NCBI GenBank assembly: GCA_014728785.1
Contig: WJKZ01000009.1
Span: 1 to 6,199 of the forward strand
Length of the DNA: 6,199 nt
DNA from: Candidatus Omnitrophota bacterium
GTDB taxonomy: Bacteria > Omnitrophota > Gorgyraeia > Duberdicusellales > 4484-171
Reading direction: 5' to 3'
How positions within the stretch are numbered: position 1 is the first letter of the stretch; each line of letters opens with the position of its first letter. The position numbers were made by a program, and so were the translations under genes. Below the pieces are notes generated by a model. That model saw nothing but the letters and a program-made list of their open reading frames with translations. It was not told the DNA's origin and did not search any database. This document shows positions 1 to 6,149 of the stretch, piece after piece.

Positions 1-593
1 CTTCGGTTGAATTGGCAATAGCCGGTAACATCATCGATTACGGGGTTAAGAATTCACTGAACGTAGAAGAGGAGCTCGATAAAATAATTTGTTATGAGCA
101 GACGGCCATCGAGAAGGAAGGTAAAAAAGTTTTTGATTACCAGGATTTCAGGAGGTGTCTTAAGCGGGCAAAAACTATTCTTTATCTGGGAGATAATGCC
201 GGCGAGGTAGTATTTGATAGAGTGCTGATTGAAGAAATCAAAAAACAGGACAGGAGAAAAGAGATATTTTTCGCGGTAAGAGGCGCTCCCATCATAAATG
301 ATGTTTTAGAGGAAGACGCTTATTTTGCCGGGATTGATGCGGGCGCTGTGATTATAAACAACGGTTGCGCCGCGCCGGGAACAATACTTAATTTATGCTC
401 GAATGATTTTTTAAAAATTTACAGGAAAGCCGATATGGTTATAAGTAAAGGACAGGGTAATTTTGAAACGCTCTCCCGGGCAAAAAGAGGGGTATTCTTT
501 TTGTTTAAGGCTAAATGCCCTGTGGTCGCCAAAGACATAGGTTGTGAAGTCGGAGACGTTTGTCTGTTTTACAGTTTAAGCAGAAAGTATTAG
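1..593 (+). CDS. DUF89 (ARMT1-like) metal-dependent phosphatase, 5'-truncated
   Basis: This is the C-terminal part, about 197 residues, of a DUF89/ARMT1-like protein. The frame is open to the left edge, reading S-V-E-L-A-I-A-G-N-I-I-D, so the TTG at 12 is internal and the true start lies outside the window; stand-alone members are usually near 280-300 residues. Counting from the TTG codon, the family landmarks are GDNAGE (residues 60-65, the metal-binding Asp-Asn pair), RGAPIIND (90-97), NNGCAAPGT (116-124) and ADMVISKGQGNFE (140-152). It ends normally with KCPVVAKDIG and a short tail before TAG. DUF89 proteins are metal-dependent phosphatases thought to clear damaged or surplus phosphometabolites; stand-alone microbial (subfamily I) members have been reported to act on nucleotides. 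The substrate cannot be read from sequence. A terminator-like hairpin and a separate promoter follow, so it is probably not co-transcribed with the next gene. Family call is firm. Confidence 0.9.
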   Translation, partial: SVELAIAGNIIDYGVKNSLNVEEELDKIICYEQTAIEKEGKKVFDYQDFRRCLKRAKTILYLGDNAGEVVFDRVLIEEIKKQDRRKEIFFAVRGAPIINDVLEEDAYFAGIDAGAVIINNGCAAPGTILNLCSNDFLKIYRKADMVISKGQGNFETLSRAKRGVFFLFKAKCPVVAKDIGCEVGDVCLFYSLSRKY

Positions 594-640
594 CTGTTTT
601 GGCATGATTTTCCCGTTTTTTACTCCTGTAAGATTCTCCT

Positions 641-674
641 GCCGGGGAACAAACACTACTTCCGGCTGATTTTT
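641..674 (+). terminator. Weak rho-independent terminator-like hairpin after the DUF89 gene
   Basis: GCCGG (641-645) can pair with CCGGC (662-666). The stem extends by AA (648-649) with TT (660-661) if GG 646-647 bulges out, leaving a 10-base loop. Three bases later comes a T run at 670-674. The stem is short and the T tract modest. It lies about 50 bases past the DUF89 stop codon and before the next promoter, which is the expected place. Confidence 0.35.
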
Positions 675-690
675 AAAATGGATTATTATC

Positions 691-719
691 TCCACAAAGC
701 CGGGATATCCTGTTATAAT
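691..719 (+). promoter_or_regulatory. Sigma-70-type promoter for the PurF-like gene (extended -10)
   Basis: A perfect TATAAT at 714-719 is preceded by TG at 711-712, an extended -10. Seventeen bases upstream is TCCACA (691-696), which matches four of six positions of TTGACA. Transcription would start near 726, giving a leader of roughly 55 bases before the ATG at 782. The 10-mer TGTTATAATA recurs at 6141-6150, supporting it as this genome's house style. The spacer contains the palindrome GGATATCC (703-710), a possible but unproven operator. Confidence 0.65.
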
Positions 720-769
720 ACCTACCTAACGGCAATCTTCGGTAATTTTATAAATTTAAAGACAATTGT

Positions 770-775
770 GGAGGG
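770..775 (+). promoter_or_regulatory. Ribosome binding site of the PurF-like gene
   Basis: GGAGGG lies six bases before the ATG at 782. The codon directly before that ATG (779-781) is an in-frame TGA, so translation of this frame cannot begin further upstream. This settles that the protein starts Met-Ser-Gly and lacks the usual cysteine. Confidence 0.85.
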
Positions 776-781
776 TATTGA

Positions 782-2179
782 ATGAGCGGCTTGTTTGGAG
801 TAGTTTCTAAAAACAATTGTGCACAGACCTTATTTTATGGCACTGATTACCATAGTCATCTGGGTACCGAATACGGAGGAATGGCTGTATTGGGAGAGGA
901 ATTTGCCCGTTATATTCATGATATAAGCCAGAGCCAGTTCAAGTCAAAGTTTTTTGAAGATTACAAACATTTGCGGGGCAATAAAGGAATAGGGGTGGTA
1001 AGCGACTGTGATGAGCAGCCTATATATCTGAATTCAAAATTCGGCCCCTTCTGTTTAGTGACAACAGGTTTGATTGAGAATAAAGACAAACTCGCAAAAA
1101 AGCTGCTGAGCGAGGGGATTTCCTTCAGTGAGGTCAGCCGGGAGGGGGTAAATACCCCCGAGCTGGTTGCTAAATTAATAAGTCAGGGGGATGACCTTCT
1201 CGACGGTATTGAAAAGATGTTTAAGGCAATAGAAGGGTCTTGTTCGTTGCTGCTCCTGAACCAGAAGGGAATTTACGCAGCAAGAGACAGACTGGGCTAT
1301 ACCCCTCTTGTTGTGGGCAAAAAAGAGGGTTTATGGGCGGTAACTTCTGAGACTTCCGCTTTTGCTAATCTCGGTATAGAACCCGTAAAGAATATAGAAG
1401 CCGGAGAGGTGGTTTTATTGCGGGAAGACGGGATGGAAGAGAGGGGTGAGCCCGGCGGGAATAAACAGGTATGCGCTTTTTTGTGGATATATACCGGTTT
1501 CCCTGCTTCAAGCTACGAGGGTATTAATGTAGAGGTGGTTAGAGAGCGATGCGGGAGGTCGTTGGCCGGAAGAGATAAGGATATAGAGGTTGATGTTGTC
1601 TCCGGCGTCCCCGATTCGGGAACCGCTCATGCTTTAGGATATGCTATGGAATCAGGTAAGCCTTTCAGAAGGCCTCTTATTAAATACACAGGCGGTTATG
1701 CCAGGAGCTACACTCCTCCCTCTCAGGAAATGAGGGATTTAATTGCCAAGATGAAATTGATACCCATAAGAGAGATAATAGAAGGCAACAGGATAGTTGT
1801 GTGTGAAGATTCCATAGTAAGGGGCACTCAGTTAAAAAACTTTACTATCCGTAAACTCTGGGATTGCGGAGCAAGGGAAATTCATGTTAGGCCGGCTTGC
1901 CCGCCGTTGATGTTTCCCTGTAAATTCTGCCTCTCCACCCGGAGTAATGAGGAGCTTATTACTCGCAGGGCTATCAAGGAGCTGGAAGGAAGAGATGTTG
2001 AGGATGTATCAGAATATCTTGATGATAACTCAGAGAAATATAAAGATATGATAGACTGGATAGGCAAGAATCTGGGCGTCACTACCTTAAGATATCAGAA
2101 AATAGACGATATGGTGAAAGCCATAGGGTTGCCCCGGAATAAGCTTTGTCTTTATTGCTGGAATGGTCAGGAGCCATAA
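782..2179 (+). CDS. PurF-like amidophosphoribosyltransferase paralogue with a degenerate glutaminase site
   Basis: This 465-residue protein aligns with PurF (glutamine PRPP amidotransferase) along its whole length. An N-terminal Ntn-type domain (about 1-225) is followed by a type I phosphoribosyltransferase domain (about 226-380) and a C-terminal region. The PRPP-binding loop is present as CEDSIVRGTQ (341-350), along with GVPDSG (275-280) and PPSQEMR (312-318). All four iron-sulfur ligands of the Bacillus-type enzyme have counterparts: C231, C380, C456 and C459. The glutaminase site does not: catalytic Cys1 is Ser2, the HRGQ arginine is L27, the GHVRY arginine is S74, the AHNGN oxyanion asparagine is T95, and the SDTE aspartate is N124. 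Genuine PurF makes 5-phosphoribosylamine from PRPP and glutamine. This one probably cannot hydrolyse glutamine, but may use ammonia or another amine. An insertion of roughly 25 residues lies near 395-430. It precedes a KamA, PurD-like and EctA-like run, suggesting a specialised role. Family is certain; activity is inferred. Confidence 0.9.
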   Translation: MSGLFGVVSKNNCAQTLFYGTDYHSHLGTEYGGMAVLGEEFARYIHDISQSQFKSKFFEDYKHLRGNKGIGVVSDCDEQPIYLNSKFGPFCLVTTGLIENKDKLAKKLLSEGISFSEVSREGVNTPELVAKLISQGDDLLDGIEKMFKAIEGSCSLLLLNQKGIYAARDRLGYTPLVVGKKEGLWAVTSETSAFANLGIEPVKNIEAGEVVLLREDGMEERGEPGGNKQVCAFLWIYTGFPASSYEGINVEVVRERCGRSLAGRDKDIEVDVVSGVPDSGTAHALGYAMESGKPFRRPLIKYTGGYARSYTPPSQEMRDLIAKMKLIPIREIIEGNRIVVCEDSIVRGTQLKNFTIRKLWDCGAREIHVRPACPPLMFPCKFCLSTRSNEELITRRAIKELEGRDVEDVSEYLDDNSEKYKDMIDWIGKNLGVTTLRYQKIDDMVKAIGLPRNKLCLYCWNGQEP

Positions 2180-2195
2180 TATCCCGGCGGGATAT
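2179..2195 (+). other. Hairpin at the end of the PurF-like gene
   Basis: ATATCCC (2179-2185) pairs perfectly with GGGATAT (2189-2195) around a 3-base GGC loop, starting at the last base of the stop codon. No T tract follows directly, so it is a poor intrinsic terminator. It could stabilise the 3' end of the message or partly attenuate read-through into kamA. Its right arm contains GGATATCC, which also occurs in the upstream promoter. Confidence 0.4.
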
Positions 2196-2357
2196 CCTTA
2201 AGCGGGAGATGCTAAGTTTTATCTATTTGACTTGATGCTCACCGGCTAAATGTTTGTTTTTATTCCGCGTTTTTAAAGTGGCGTTTCTTCAGACCCTAAA
2301 CCGGTCCGAAAATATAGTTTTAGATTTAAGATAGAATTTAACAAGAGGAGACAAGTA
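2180..2357 (+). other. Intergenic leader before kamA, promoter uncertain
   Basis: This 178-base gap has no credible ORF. TATAGT at 2313-2318 is a five-of-six -10 candidate, but the best -35 (TTCAGA, 2288-2293) would need a 19-base spacer. TTGACT at 2227-2232 is a good -35 with no matching -10. kamA may therefore have its own weak promoter or be read from the promoter at 691-719. I see no recognisable lysine or purine riboswitch core. Confidence 0.35.
2345..2350 (+). promoter_or_regulatory. Ribosome binding site of kamA
   Basis: GAGGAG ends seven bases before the ATG at 2358, a strong Shine-Dalgarno that fixes the start. Confidence 0.85.
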
Positions 2358-3674
2358 ATGGAATTTTACAGAAAGAATACAAAGAAAATCCAGAAAAATT
2401 TTTCTTTAAAAGGAAACGGTCTTAACAGCTGGAGGGATTACAAATGGCAGCTTAGTCATTCTATACGTAATATTGATACTTTTGAGCATCTTACCGGCAT
2501 AAAATTCGAAGAAGATACAAAGAAAAAATTGCAGGACACAGTTGAAAAATTCCCTATTTCCATAACCCCCTATTATGCTTCTTTGATAGATGGAGAAAAC
2601 TATATCCAGGACCCTATCTTTAAACAATCTTTTCCTGATACGCGCGAACTGGATTTGATGTACTATGATATGAAAGATCCTCTTTCCGAAGACGAAGATA
2701 GTCCGGTTACAGGTATAACTCACCGTTATCCCGATAGGGTGTTGTTTGCTCTTACCAATACCTGTTCTATGTATTGCAGGCATTGCACCCGTAAAAGAAA
2801 GGTAAGCGATGTTGATTACACCTATTCACGAAAGCAGATAAAAGAGGGTATCAAATACATCAAAGAGACTACGGTGGTCAGAGATGTGCTTATCTCAGGC
2901 GGGGACCCTTTTATGTTATCCGATGATTATCTGGACTGGGTTCTCTCTGAAATCAGGAAGATACCCCATGTAGAGGTTATGCGTATAGGGACCAGGATGC
3001 CGGCGGTTTTGCCTTACCGTATTACCAACGAGTTGGTTAAAGTGCTTAAGAAATACAAGAATCTGTGGATTAACACCCAGTTCAACCATCCCAGAGAACT
3101 TACTGAAACCGCAGAGATAGCTTTGGCTAAATTGGCCGATTCAGGTATACCTCTGGGCAACCAGACAGTTCTTCTGGCAGGAGTAAACGACTGTCCCAGG
3201 ATAATGAAAAAGCTTATGCACCGGCTTGTACAGAACAGGGTGAGACCGTATTACCTTTACCAGTGTGATTTGTCCGAAGGCCTGAATCATTTCCGCACCC
3301 CTGTAGGTAAAGGAATAGAAATCATGGAAAATATGATAGGCCATACCAGCGGCTTCGCTACCCCCCGCTACGTTATTGATGCTCCCGGGGGAGGAGGAAA
3401 GATTCCCATTATACCTAATTATATTATTTCCTGGTCGACAAATAAGGTAGTTTTACGGAATTTTGAAGGAACGATTTGCGTATATAAAGAACCCGATTCC
3501 TACCTCCCTCAATTTTGCGACCGTAATTGTGATAATTGTAATTTGCAATTGAAGCTTGAACCGGCAAGAGAATATAATCCCAGAGGAATAGTCAAGCTAT
3601 TGTCTGATGTGGATAAAACTGTATCTTTAGTGCCCCAGGGGACAGAACGAATTAAAAGGCGGAAGAAAAGATAA
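2358..3674 (+). CDS. kamA: Lysine 2,3-aminomutase (radical SAM, PLP)
   Basis: KamA converts L-lysine to L-beta-lysine in the cytoplasm using a [4Fe-4S] cluster, S-adenosylmethionine and pyridoxal phosphate. This 438-residue protein matches the Clostridium subterminale enzyme closely end to end, with a slightly longer N terminus and a basic tail. It has THRYPDRV (121-128), the radical SAM triad CSMYCRHC (C136, C140, C143), SGGD (180-183), GNQTVLL (267-273) and DAPGGGGK (341-348), whose K348 should hold PLP. By comparison with the clostridial structure, R145 should bind the lysine carboxylate, and D304 (YQCDLS) and D341 the side-chain amine. Both aspartates are kept, which argues for lysine and against the glutamate 2,3-aminomutase variant. 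Zinc-site cysteines appear as C279, C387, C391 and C394. The stop codon overlaps the next start by one base (TAATG). There is no EpmA partner in view, and the C-terminal zinc region speaks against the shorter EpmB role in EF-P modification. Confidence 0.94.
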   Translation: MEFYRKNTKKIQKNFSLKGNGLNSWRDYKWQLSHSIRNIDTFEHLTGIKFEEDTKKKLQDTVEKFPISITPYYASLIDGENYIQDPIFKQSFPDTRELDLMYYDMKDPLSEDEDSPVTGITHRYPDRVLFALTNTCSMYCRHCTRKRKVSDVDYTYSRKQIKEGIKYIKETTVVRDVLISGGDPFMLSDDYLDWVLSEIRKIPHVEVMRIGTRMPAVLPYRITNELVKVLKKYKNLWINTQFNHPRELTETAEIALAKLADSGIPLGNQTVLLAGVNDCPRIMKKLMHRLVQNRVRPYYLYQCDLSEGLNHFRTPVGKGIEIMENMIGHTSGFATPRYVIDAPGGGGKIPIIPNYIISWSTNKVVLRNFEGTICVYKEPDSYLPQFCDRNCDNCNLQLKLEPAREYNPRGIVKLLSDVDKTVSLVPQGTERIKRRKKR

Positions 3675-5011
3675 TGGCGATAAAAAAAGTACTGGTTGTA
3701 GGTAGTTGGGCCAAAGAGCAGATAACCGTAGAAAATATAGTAAACAACAGTGAAGCCGGCGTCTATGTTTTTATGGACACGTATAACCCCGGCATAATTC
3801 CTTTGGCAGACGGTTTCTGCATAGGTGATTTTTACGATACCGAAAGTATTGTGGGTTATGCTTTATCGGTTTCAGCGGACCTCGTTTTGGTCACGACGGC
3901 TTCGCCTCTTGCTGCGGGTCTGGCTGACCGTCTCGAGGAAAAAAATATTTGTGTTTTTGGGCCTACAAAATCGGCGGCCCGTCTTGAATCAGACAAAGCT
4001 TTTGCCCGCCGTTTGATGTCAAAATATATTCCTGAGGCTGTGCCGGATTATGGTGTCTTCTCAAAGGCAGAAGATGCAATCGGTTTTGCCAGGGAACATA
4101 GCTGGCAGGTAGCTGTTAAATTCACCGGTCTCCGTGAAGGTTTAGGTGTAAAAGTTTTTGGAGATCAATTAAAGAATGAAGATGAGGTAGTTGATTATAT
4201 AAAAGAAGTATTGGATAAAGGTAAGGGTCCCGACTCTCAGGTTGTAATTGAGGAGCGTTTAATCGGAGAGGAGTTTACTATTCAATGTCTGGTTAATAAT
4301 GATTGTCTGATAACAACCCCGGCAGTGCAGGACTTTAAGAAGCTATTACCGCAGGACAGGGGGCCGAATACCGCAAGTATGGGTTCTTATTCGGATAAAG
4401 GCAAGCTTCTCCCCTTTATGGAGGAGGCTGATTATGAACAAGCCCTGAATATTATAAGGACTACCATAAAGGGATTTCGTGAGGAATCGGGCAAGTGCTG
4501 CAAAGGTTTTTTATACGGCCAGTTTATGTTGACTAAAAAAGGAATAAAACTTATCGAGTATAATTTTCGTCCCGGTGACCCCGAGTGGCTCAATACTCTC
4601 ACTTTACTTAAAGGTTCATTATTGAAACCGGTGGAAGCGGTTATGGAAGGAGAATCCTACAGTTGTGATTTCTCAAAACAGGCCACAGTGTGTAAATATG
4701 TAGTTCCCCCCGGGTATCCTGAGGAACTTAACTGTTTGCTTAAGGTTAACTGGGATGAAGAAAGTATTTCCCATACGGGTGCAAAAATATATTATAGTTG
4801 TGGAAAGAACGAGGAAGGCAAATTGCAGGTAGGAAGTGAGAGGGGCATAGCAATTATTGCTTGCGGTGATACTATAAAGGATGCTTATCTTCGCATAGAG
4901 AGTGCAATTGGCAGGTTGAGGGGTGAGTTTTTTTACCGCAAAGATATAGGAAGCGAAGAGCAGATACTGGAAAAGTGCAGAAGAGTTAAACTGGCGAGGG
5001 TAAATGGCTAA
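3674..5011 (+). CDS. PurD-like ATP-grasp ligase (divergent phosphoribosylamine-glycine ligase paralogue)
   Basis: This 445-residue protein has the full PurD domain order: N domain (about 1-100), ATP-grasp (about 105-325) and C-terminal domain (about 335-430). Retained landmarks are PLAAGLADRL (78-87), VFGPTKSAARLESDKAFA (94-111), VIEERLIGEE (191-200), GPNTASMGSYS (230-240), metal-site EYNFRPGDPE (295-304) and FYRKDIG (420-426). PurD joins glycine to 5-phosphoribosylamine with ATP. Several PurD signatures have changed: N-terminal GGREHAL reads WAKEQIT (12-18), the glycine-rich loop near GKGV reads GLGV (156-159), QDHKR reads QDFKK (219-223), NTGGMG reads NTASMG (232-237), and RFGDPE reads RPGDPE (299-304). 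An amide-forming carboxylate-amine ligase is therefore likely, but the substrates may differ from glycine and phosphoribosylamine. It is translationally coupled to kamA and overlaps the acetyltransferase gene by eight bases, so all three products probably work together. The family is clear; an ordinary PurD of the purine pathway is less likely. Confidence 0.88.
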   Translation: MAIKKVLVVGSWAKEQITVENIVNNSEAGVYVFMDTYNPGIIPLADGFCIGDFYDTESIVGYALSVSADLVLVTTASPLAAGLADRLEEKNICVFGPTKSAARLESDKAFARRLMSKYIPEAVPDYGVFSKAEDAIGFAREHSWQVAVKFTGLREGLGVKVFGDQLKNEDEVVDYIKEVLDKGKGPDSQVVIEERLIGEEFTIQCLVNNDCLITTPAVQDFKKLLPQDRGPNTASMGSYSDKGKLLPFMEEADYEQALNIIRTTIKGFREESGKCCKGFLYGQFMLTKKGIKLIEYNFRPGDPEWLNTLTLLKGSLLKPVEAVMEGESYSCDFSKQATVCKYVVPPGYPEELNCLLKVNWDEESISHTGAKIYYSCGKNEEGKLQVGSERGIAIIACGDTIKDAYLRIESAIGRLRGEFFYRKDIGSEEQILEKCRRVKLARVNG

Positions 5012-5492
5012 AATCAGGAATCCCCGCGAAGAAGAATTCGAAGCTATATATAATTTTGTATCATGTTGCCATCCTTTGGAAAGTTACGGAGTACATTTTT
5101 ACAGGATAATTACCCGCTATTTCAGAGATACCTGTTTTGTCGCTGAGGATGAGTCAGGGGTAGCAGGGTTTGCTTTTGGCCTGTTTTCTCAGATTAATAA
5201 GGAGGATTTTTTTCTCTGGCAGATAGGTGTAGCTTCCGAAAAACAGGGTGAGGGTATAGGTACCGTGCTTATCAAGGAAATGGAGCAAGATTTGAGAAAC
5301 AAAGGCGCAAAACGAATCGAACTAACCGTTGACCTCAAAAATAAGCCTTCTCAGCGCCTCTTTGAGAAGAACGGTTATAATATAGTCAGTTACAAGGAAA
5401 AAGATACGGTAGAAGCAGAAGGAAAAACGGCAGCTAAAGATTTTTATGGAGAAGGCAGGCATTTTATTTTATACGCTAAAGTACTGCCCTGA
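5004..5492 (+). CDS. EctA-like GNAT N-acetyltransferase
   Basis: This 162-residue GNAT protein resembles L-2,4-diaminobutyrate acetyltransferase EctA more than a generic acetyltransferase. Shared features in order are IYNFV..C.PLESY (15-28), YFRDTCFVAEDESG (39-52, matching the FRDSC..A region of EctA), the FFLWQIGV strand (69-76, matching YFLWQVAV), the acetyl-CoA loop QGEGIG (81-86, the Q-x-x-G-x-G pattern), and ELTVDLKNKPSQRLFEKNG (106-124, matching TITPDN.AS..LF). EctA acetylates the side-chain amine of a short diamino acid. Beta-lysine acetyltransferase AblB, the usual partner of lysine 2,3-aminomutase, performs the equivalent step on beta-lysine. Lying two genes after kamA and overlapping the ligase gene by eight bases, it is a good candidate to acetylate beta-lysine or a product made from it. 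No EctB or EctC genes are nearby, so ectoine synthesis is not supported here. GAGGG (4996-5000) is its Shine-Dalgarno, with short spacing. The substrate is inferred. Confidence 0.85.
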   Translation: MAKIRNPREEEFEAIYNFVSCCHPLESYGVHFYRIITRYFRDTCFVAEDESGVAGFAFGLFSQINKEDFFLWQIGVASEKQGEGIGTVLIKEMEQDLRNKGAKRIELTVDLKNKPSQRLFEKNGYNIVSYKEKDTVEAEGKTAAKDFYGEGRHFILYAKVLP

Positions 5493-5527
5493 ATCGGCTT
5501 TTATTATCAGGGCCCGGATCATTTTTT
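5486..5527 (+). terminator. Weak terminator-like hairpin after the acetyltransferase gene
   Basis: GCCCTGA (5486-5492, including the stop codon) pairs perfectly with TCAGGGC (5507-5513) around a 14-base loop. A run of six T follows at 5522-5527, eight bases after the stem. The distance to the T run makes it imperfect. It may mark the end of the kamA operon or only partly separate it from the DUF123 gene. Confidence 0.4.
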
Positions 5528-5542
5528 AATACTTTTCCGATT

Positions 5543-6001
5543 ATGAGCCGGGAAGCTGCAAAACCTAAAAGCTTTAAAACTTACCTGCTTGTTATAAAAT
5601 TAAGCAAAGATGAAGTGCTGCAAACGGGAAAGCCGGGATACCGGCATTTTCAAAAAGGATATTACTTTTATGCAGGTTCAGCAAAAAAAGGTTTTGCTGG
5701 CCGGCTCAAAAGGCATTTATGCCGGAAAAAGAATCTTTTCTGGCATATAGACTATCTTCTTTCTTCTGAAAACAGCAGGGTGAAAGAGGTGTGGGCTGCG
5801 GTGGATGAGGTTGAGTGCTACACTGCCCGGAGGTTTTATGGAGCCGGTTATTTTTTTGTGGATAATTTCGGCTCATCCGACTGTAGTTGCAGAAGCCATC
5901 TTTTTTTCAGCCCGGAAAATATAGAGGCGGCAAGAGATTTACTGGTAAAATCTAACTTTATAAGATATATGCATGAATCTTTCAGAAACCAGAGGAATTG
6001 A
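5543..6001 (+). CDS. DUF123 (GIY-YIG-like) domain protein
   Basis: This 152-residue protein is a single DUF123 domain, a family distantly related to GIY-YIG nucleases that in archaea and some bacteria occurs alone or fused to endonuclease III. Motifs in order are the first strand KTYLLVIKL (12-20), GYYFYAGSAKKG (39-50, the GIY-YIG-like strand pair), GRLKRH (53-58), FWHIDYLL (66-73) and FGSSDCSCRSHLF (109-121) with its conserved Asp, paired cysteines and His. A role in DNA transactions is assumed for the family, but no reaction is established that I know of. No clear Shine-Dalgarno precedes the ATG at 5543; the start is chosen because it sits just before the domain and follows a T-rich gap. 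The 50-base gap with a hairpin separates it from the metabolic genes, and nothing links its function to them. Confidence 0.88.
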   Translation: MSREAAKPKSFKTYLLVIKLSKDEVLQTGKPGYRHFQKGYYFYAGSAKKGFAGRLKRHLCRKKNLFWHIDYLLSSENSRVKEVWAAVDEVECYTARRFYGAGYFFVDNFGSSDCSCRSHLFFSPENIEAARDLLVKSNFIRYMHESFRNQRN

Positions 6002-6121
6002 GTCAACCTAAACCGGGAAACGGATATCGCTTGTTATTTTTTAAAGTATAATTTAACACGGCAGACTCCGGCAAGTAATCATGATTTATGGTTATTTTTA
6101 AACAGTAGTGCTTATTTTATT

Positions 6122-6149
6122 TTGTTTAACCCTACTATTTTGTTATAAT
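6122..6149 (+). promoter_or_regulatory. Sigma-70-type promoter facing out of the right edge
   Basis: TATAAT at 6144-6149 has an extended -10 TG at 6141-6142. TTGTTT at 6122-6127 gives a half-match -35 with a 16-base spacer. The TGTTATAATA 10-mer is identical to that of the promoter at 711-720. It should drive a gene beginning beyond 6199. The rest of 6002-6199 is AT-rich and holds no gene that I can support. Confidence 0.5.

Noticed and set aside
785..787. Ser2 as a working Ntn serine nucleophile
   Set aside because: Some Ntn hydrolases do use N-terminal Ser, but here the partner Arg, Asn and Asp positions for glutamine have changed too, so a glutamine-splitting Ser enzyme is unlikely.
1882..2082. 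Antisense ORF opposite the PurF-like gene
   Set aside because: It lies wholly inside a well-supported gene, shows no family motif and has no convincing ribosome binding site.
2180..2357. Lysine or purine riboswitch before kamA
   Set aside because: I could not find the conserved core elements of either, and the gap is short for a lysine riboswitch with an expression platform.
2406..2783. 125-codon antisense ORF inside kamA
   Set aside because: The + strand frame encodes conserved KamA motifs throughout this stretch; the antisense frame is a by-product of its codons.
3141..3344. Antisense ORF inside kamA
   Set aside because: Shadow of conserved KamA coding sequence, with no recognisable domain.
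2358..3674. KamA acting as EpmB for EF-P beta-lysylation
   Set aside because: No EpmA-like or efp gene is in the window, and the protein has the long zinc-binding C terminus of catabolic or osmolyte-type lysine 2,3-aminomutase.
3825..4016. Same-strand ORF inside the PurD-like gene
   Set aside because: Alternate frame of a conserved ATP-grasp protein, without start signals or family motifs.
782..5011. Ordinary de novo purine operon
   Set aside because: Only PurF-like and PurD-like members are present, both altered at signature sites, and they are mixed with kamA and a GNAT. No other pur gene is in view.
6047..6052. A second TATAAT in the final gap
   Set aside because: No -35-like hexamer lies at 16-18 bases and there is no extended -10 TG, so it is probably AT-rich background.
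6098..6129. Inverted repeat TTAAACA / TGTTTAA before the last promoter
   Set aside because: A seven-base AT-rich stem with an 18-base loop is expected by chance in such AT-rich sequence.
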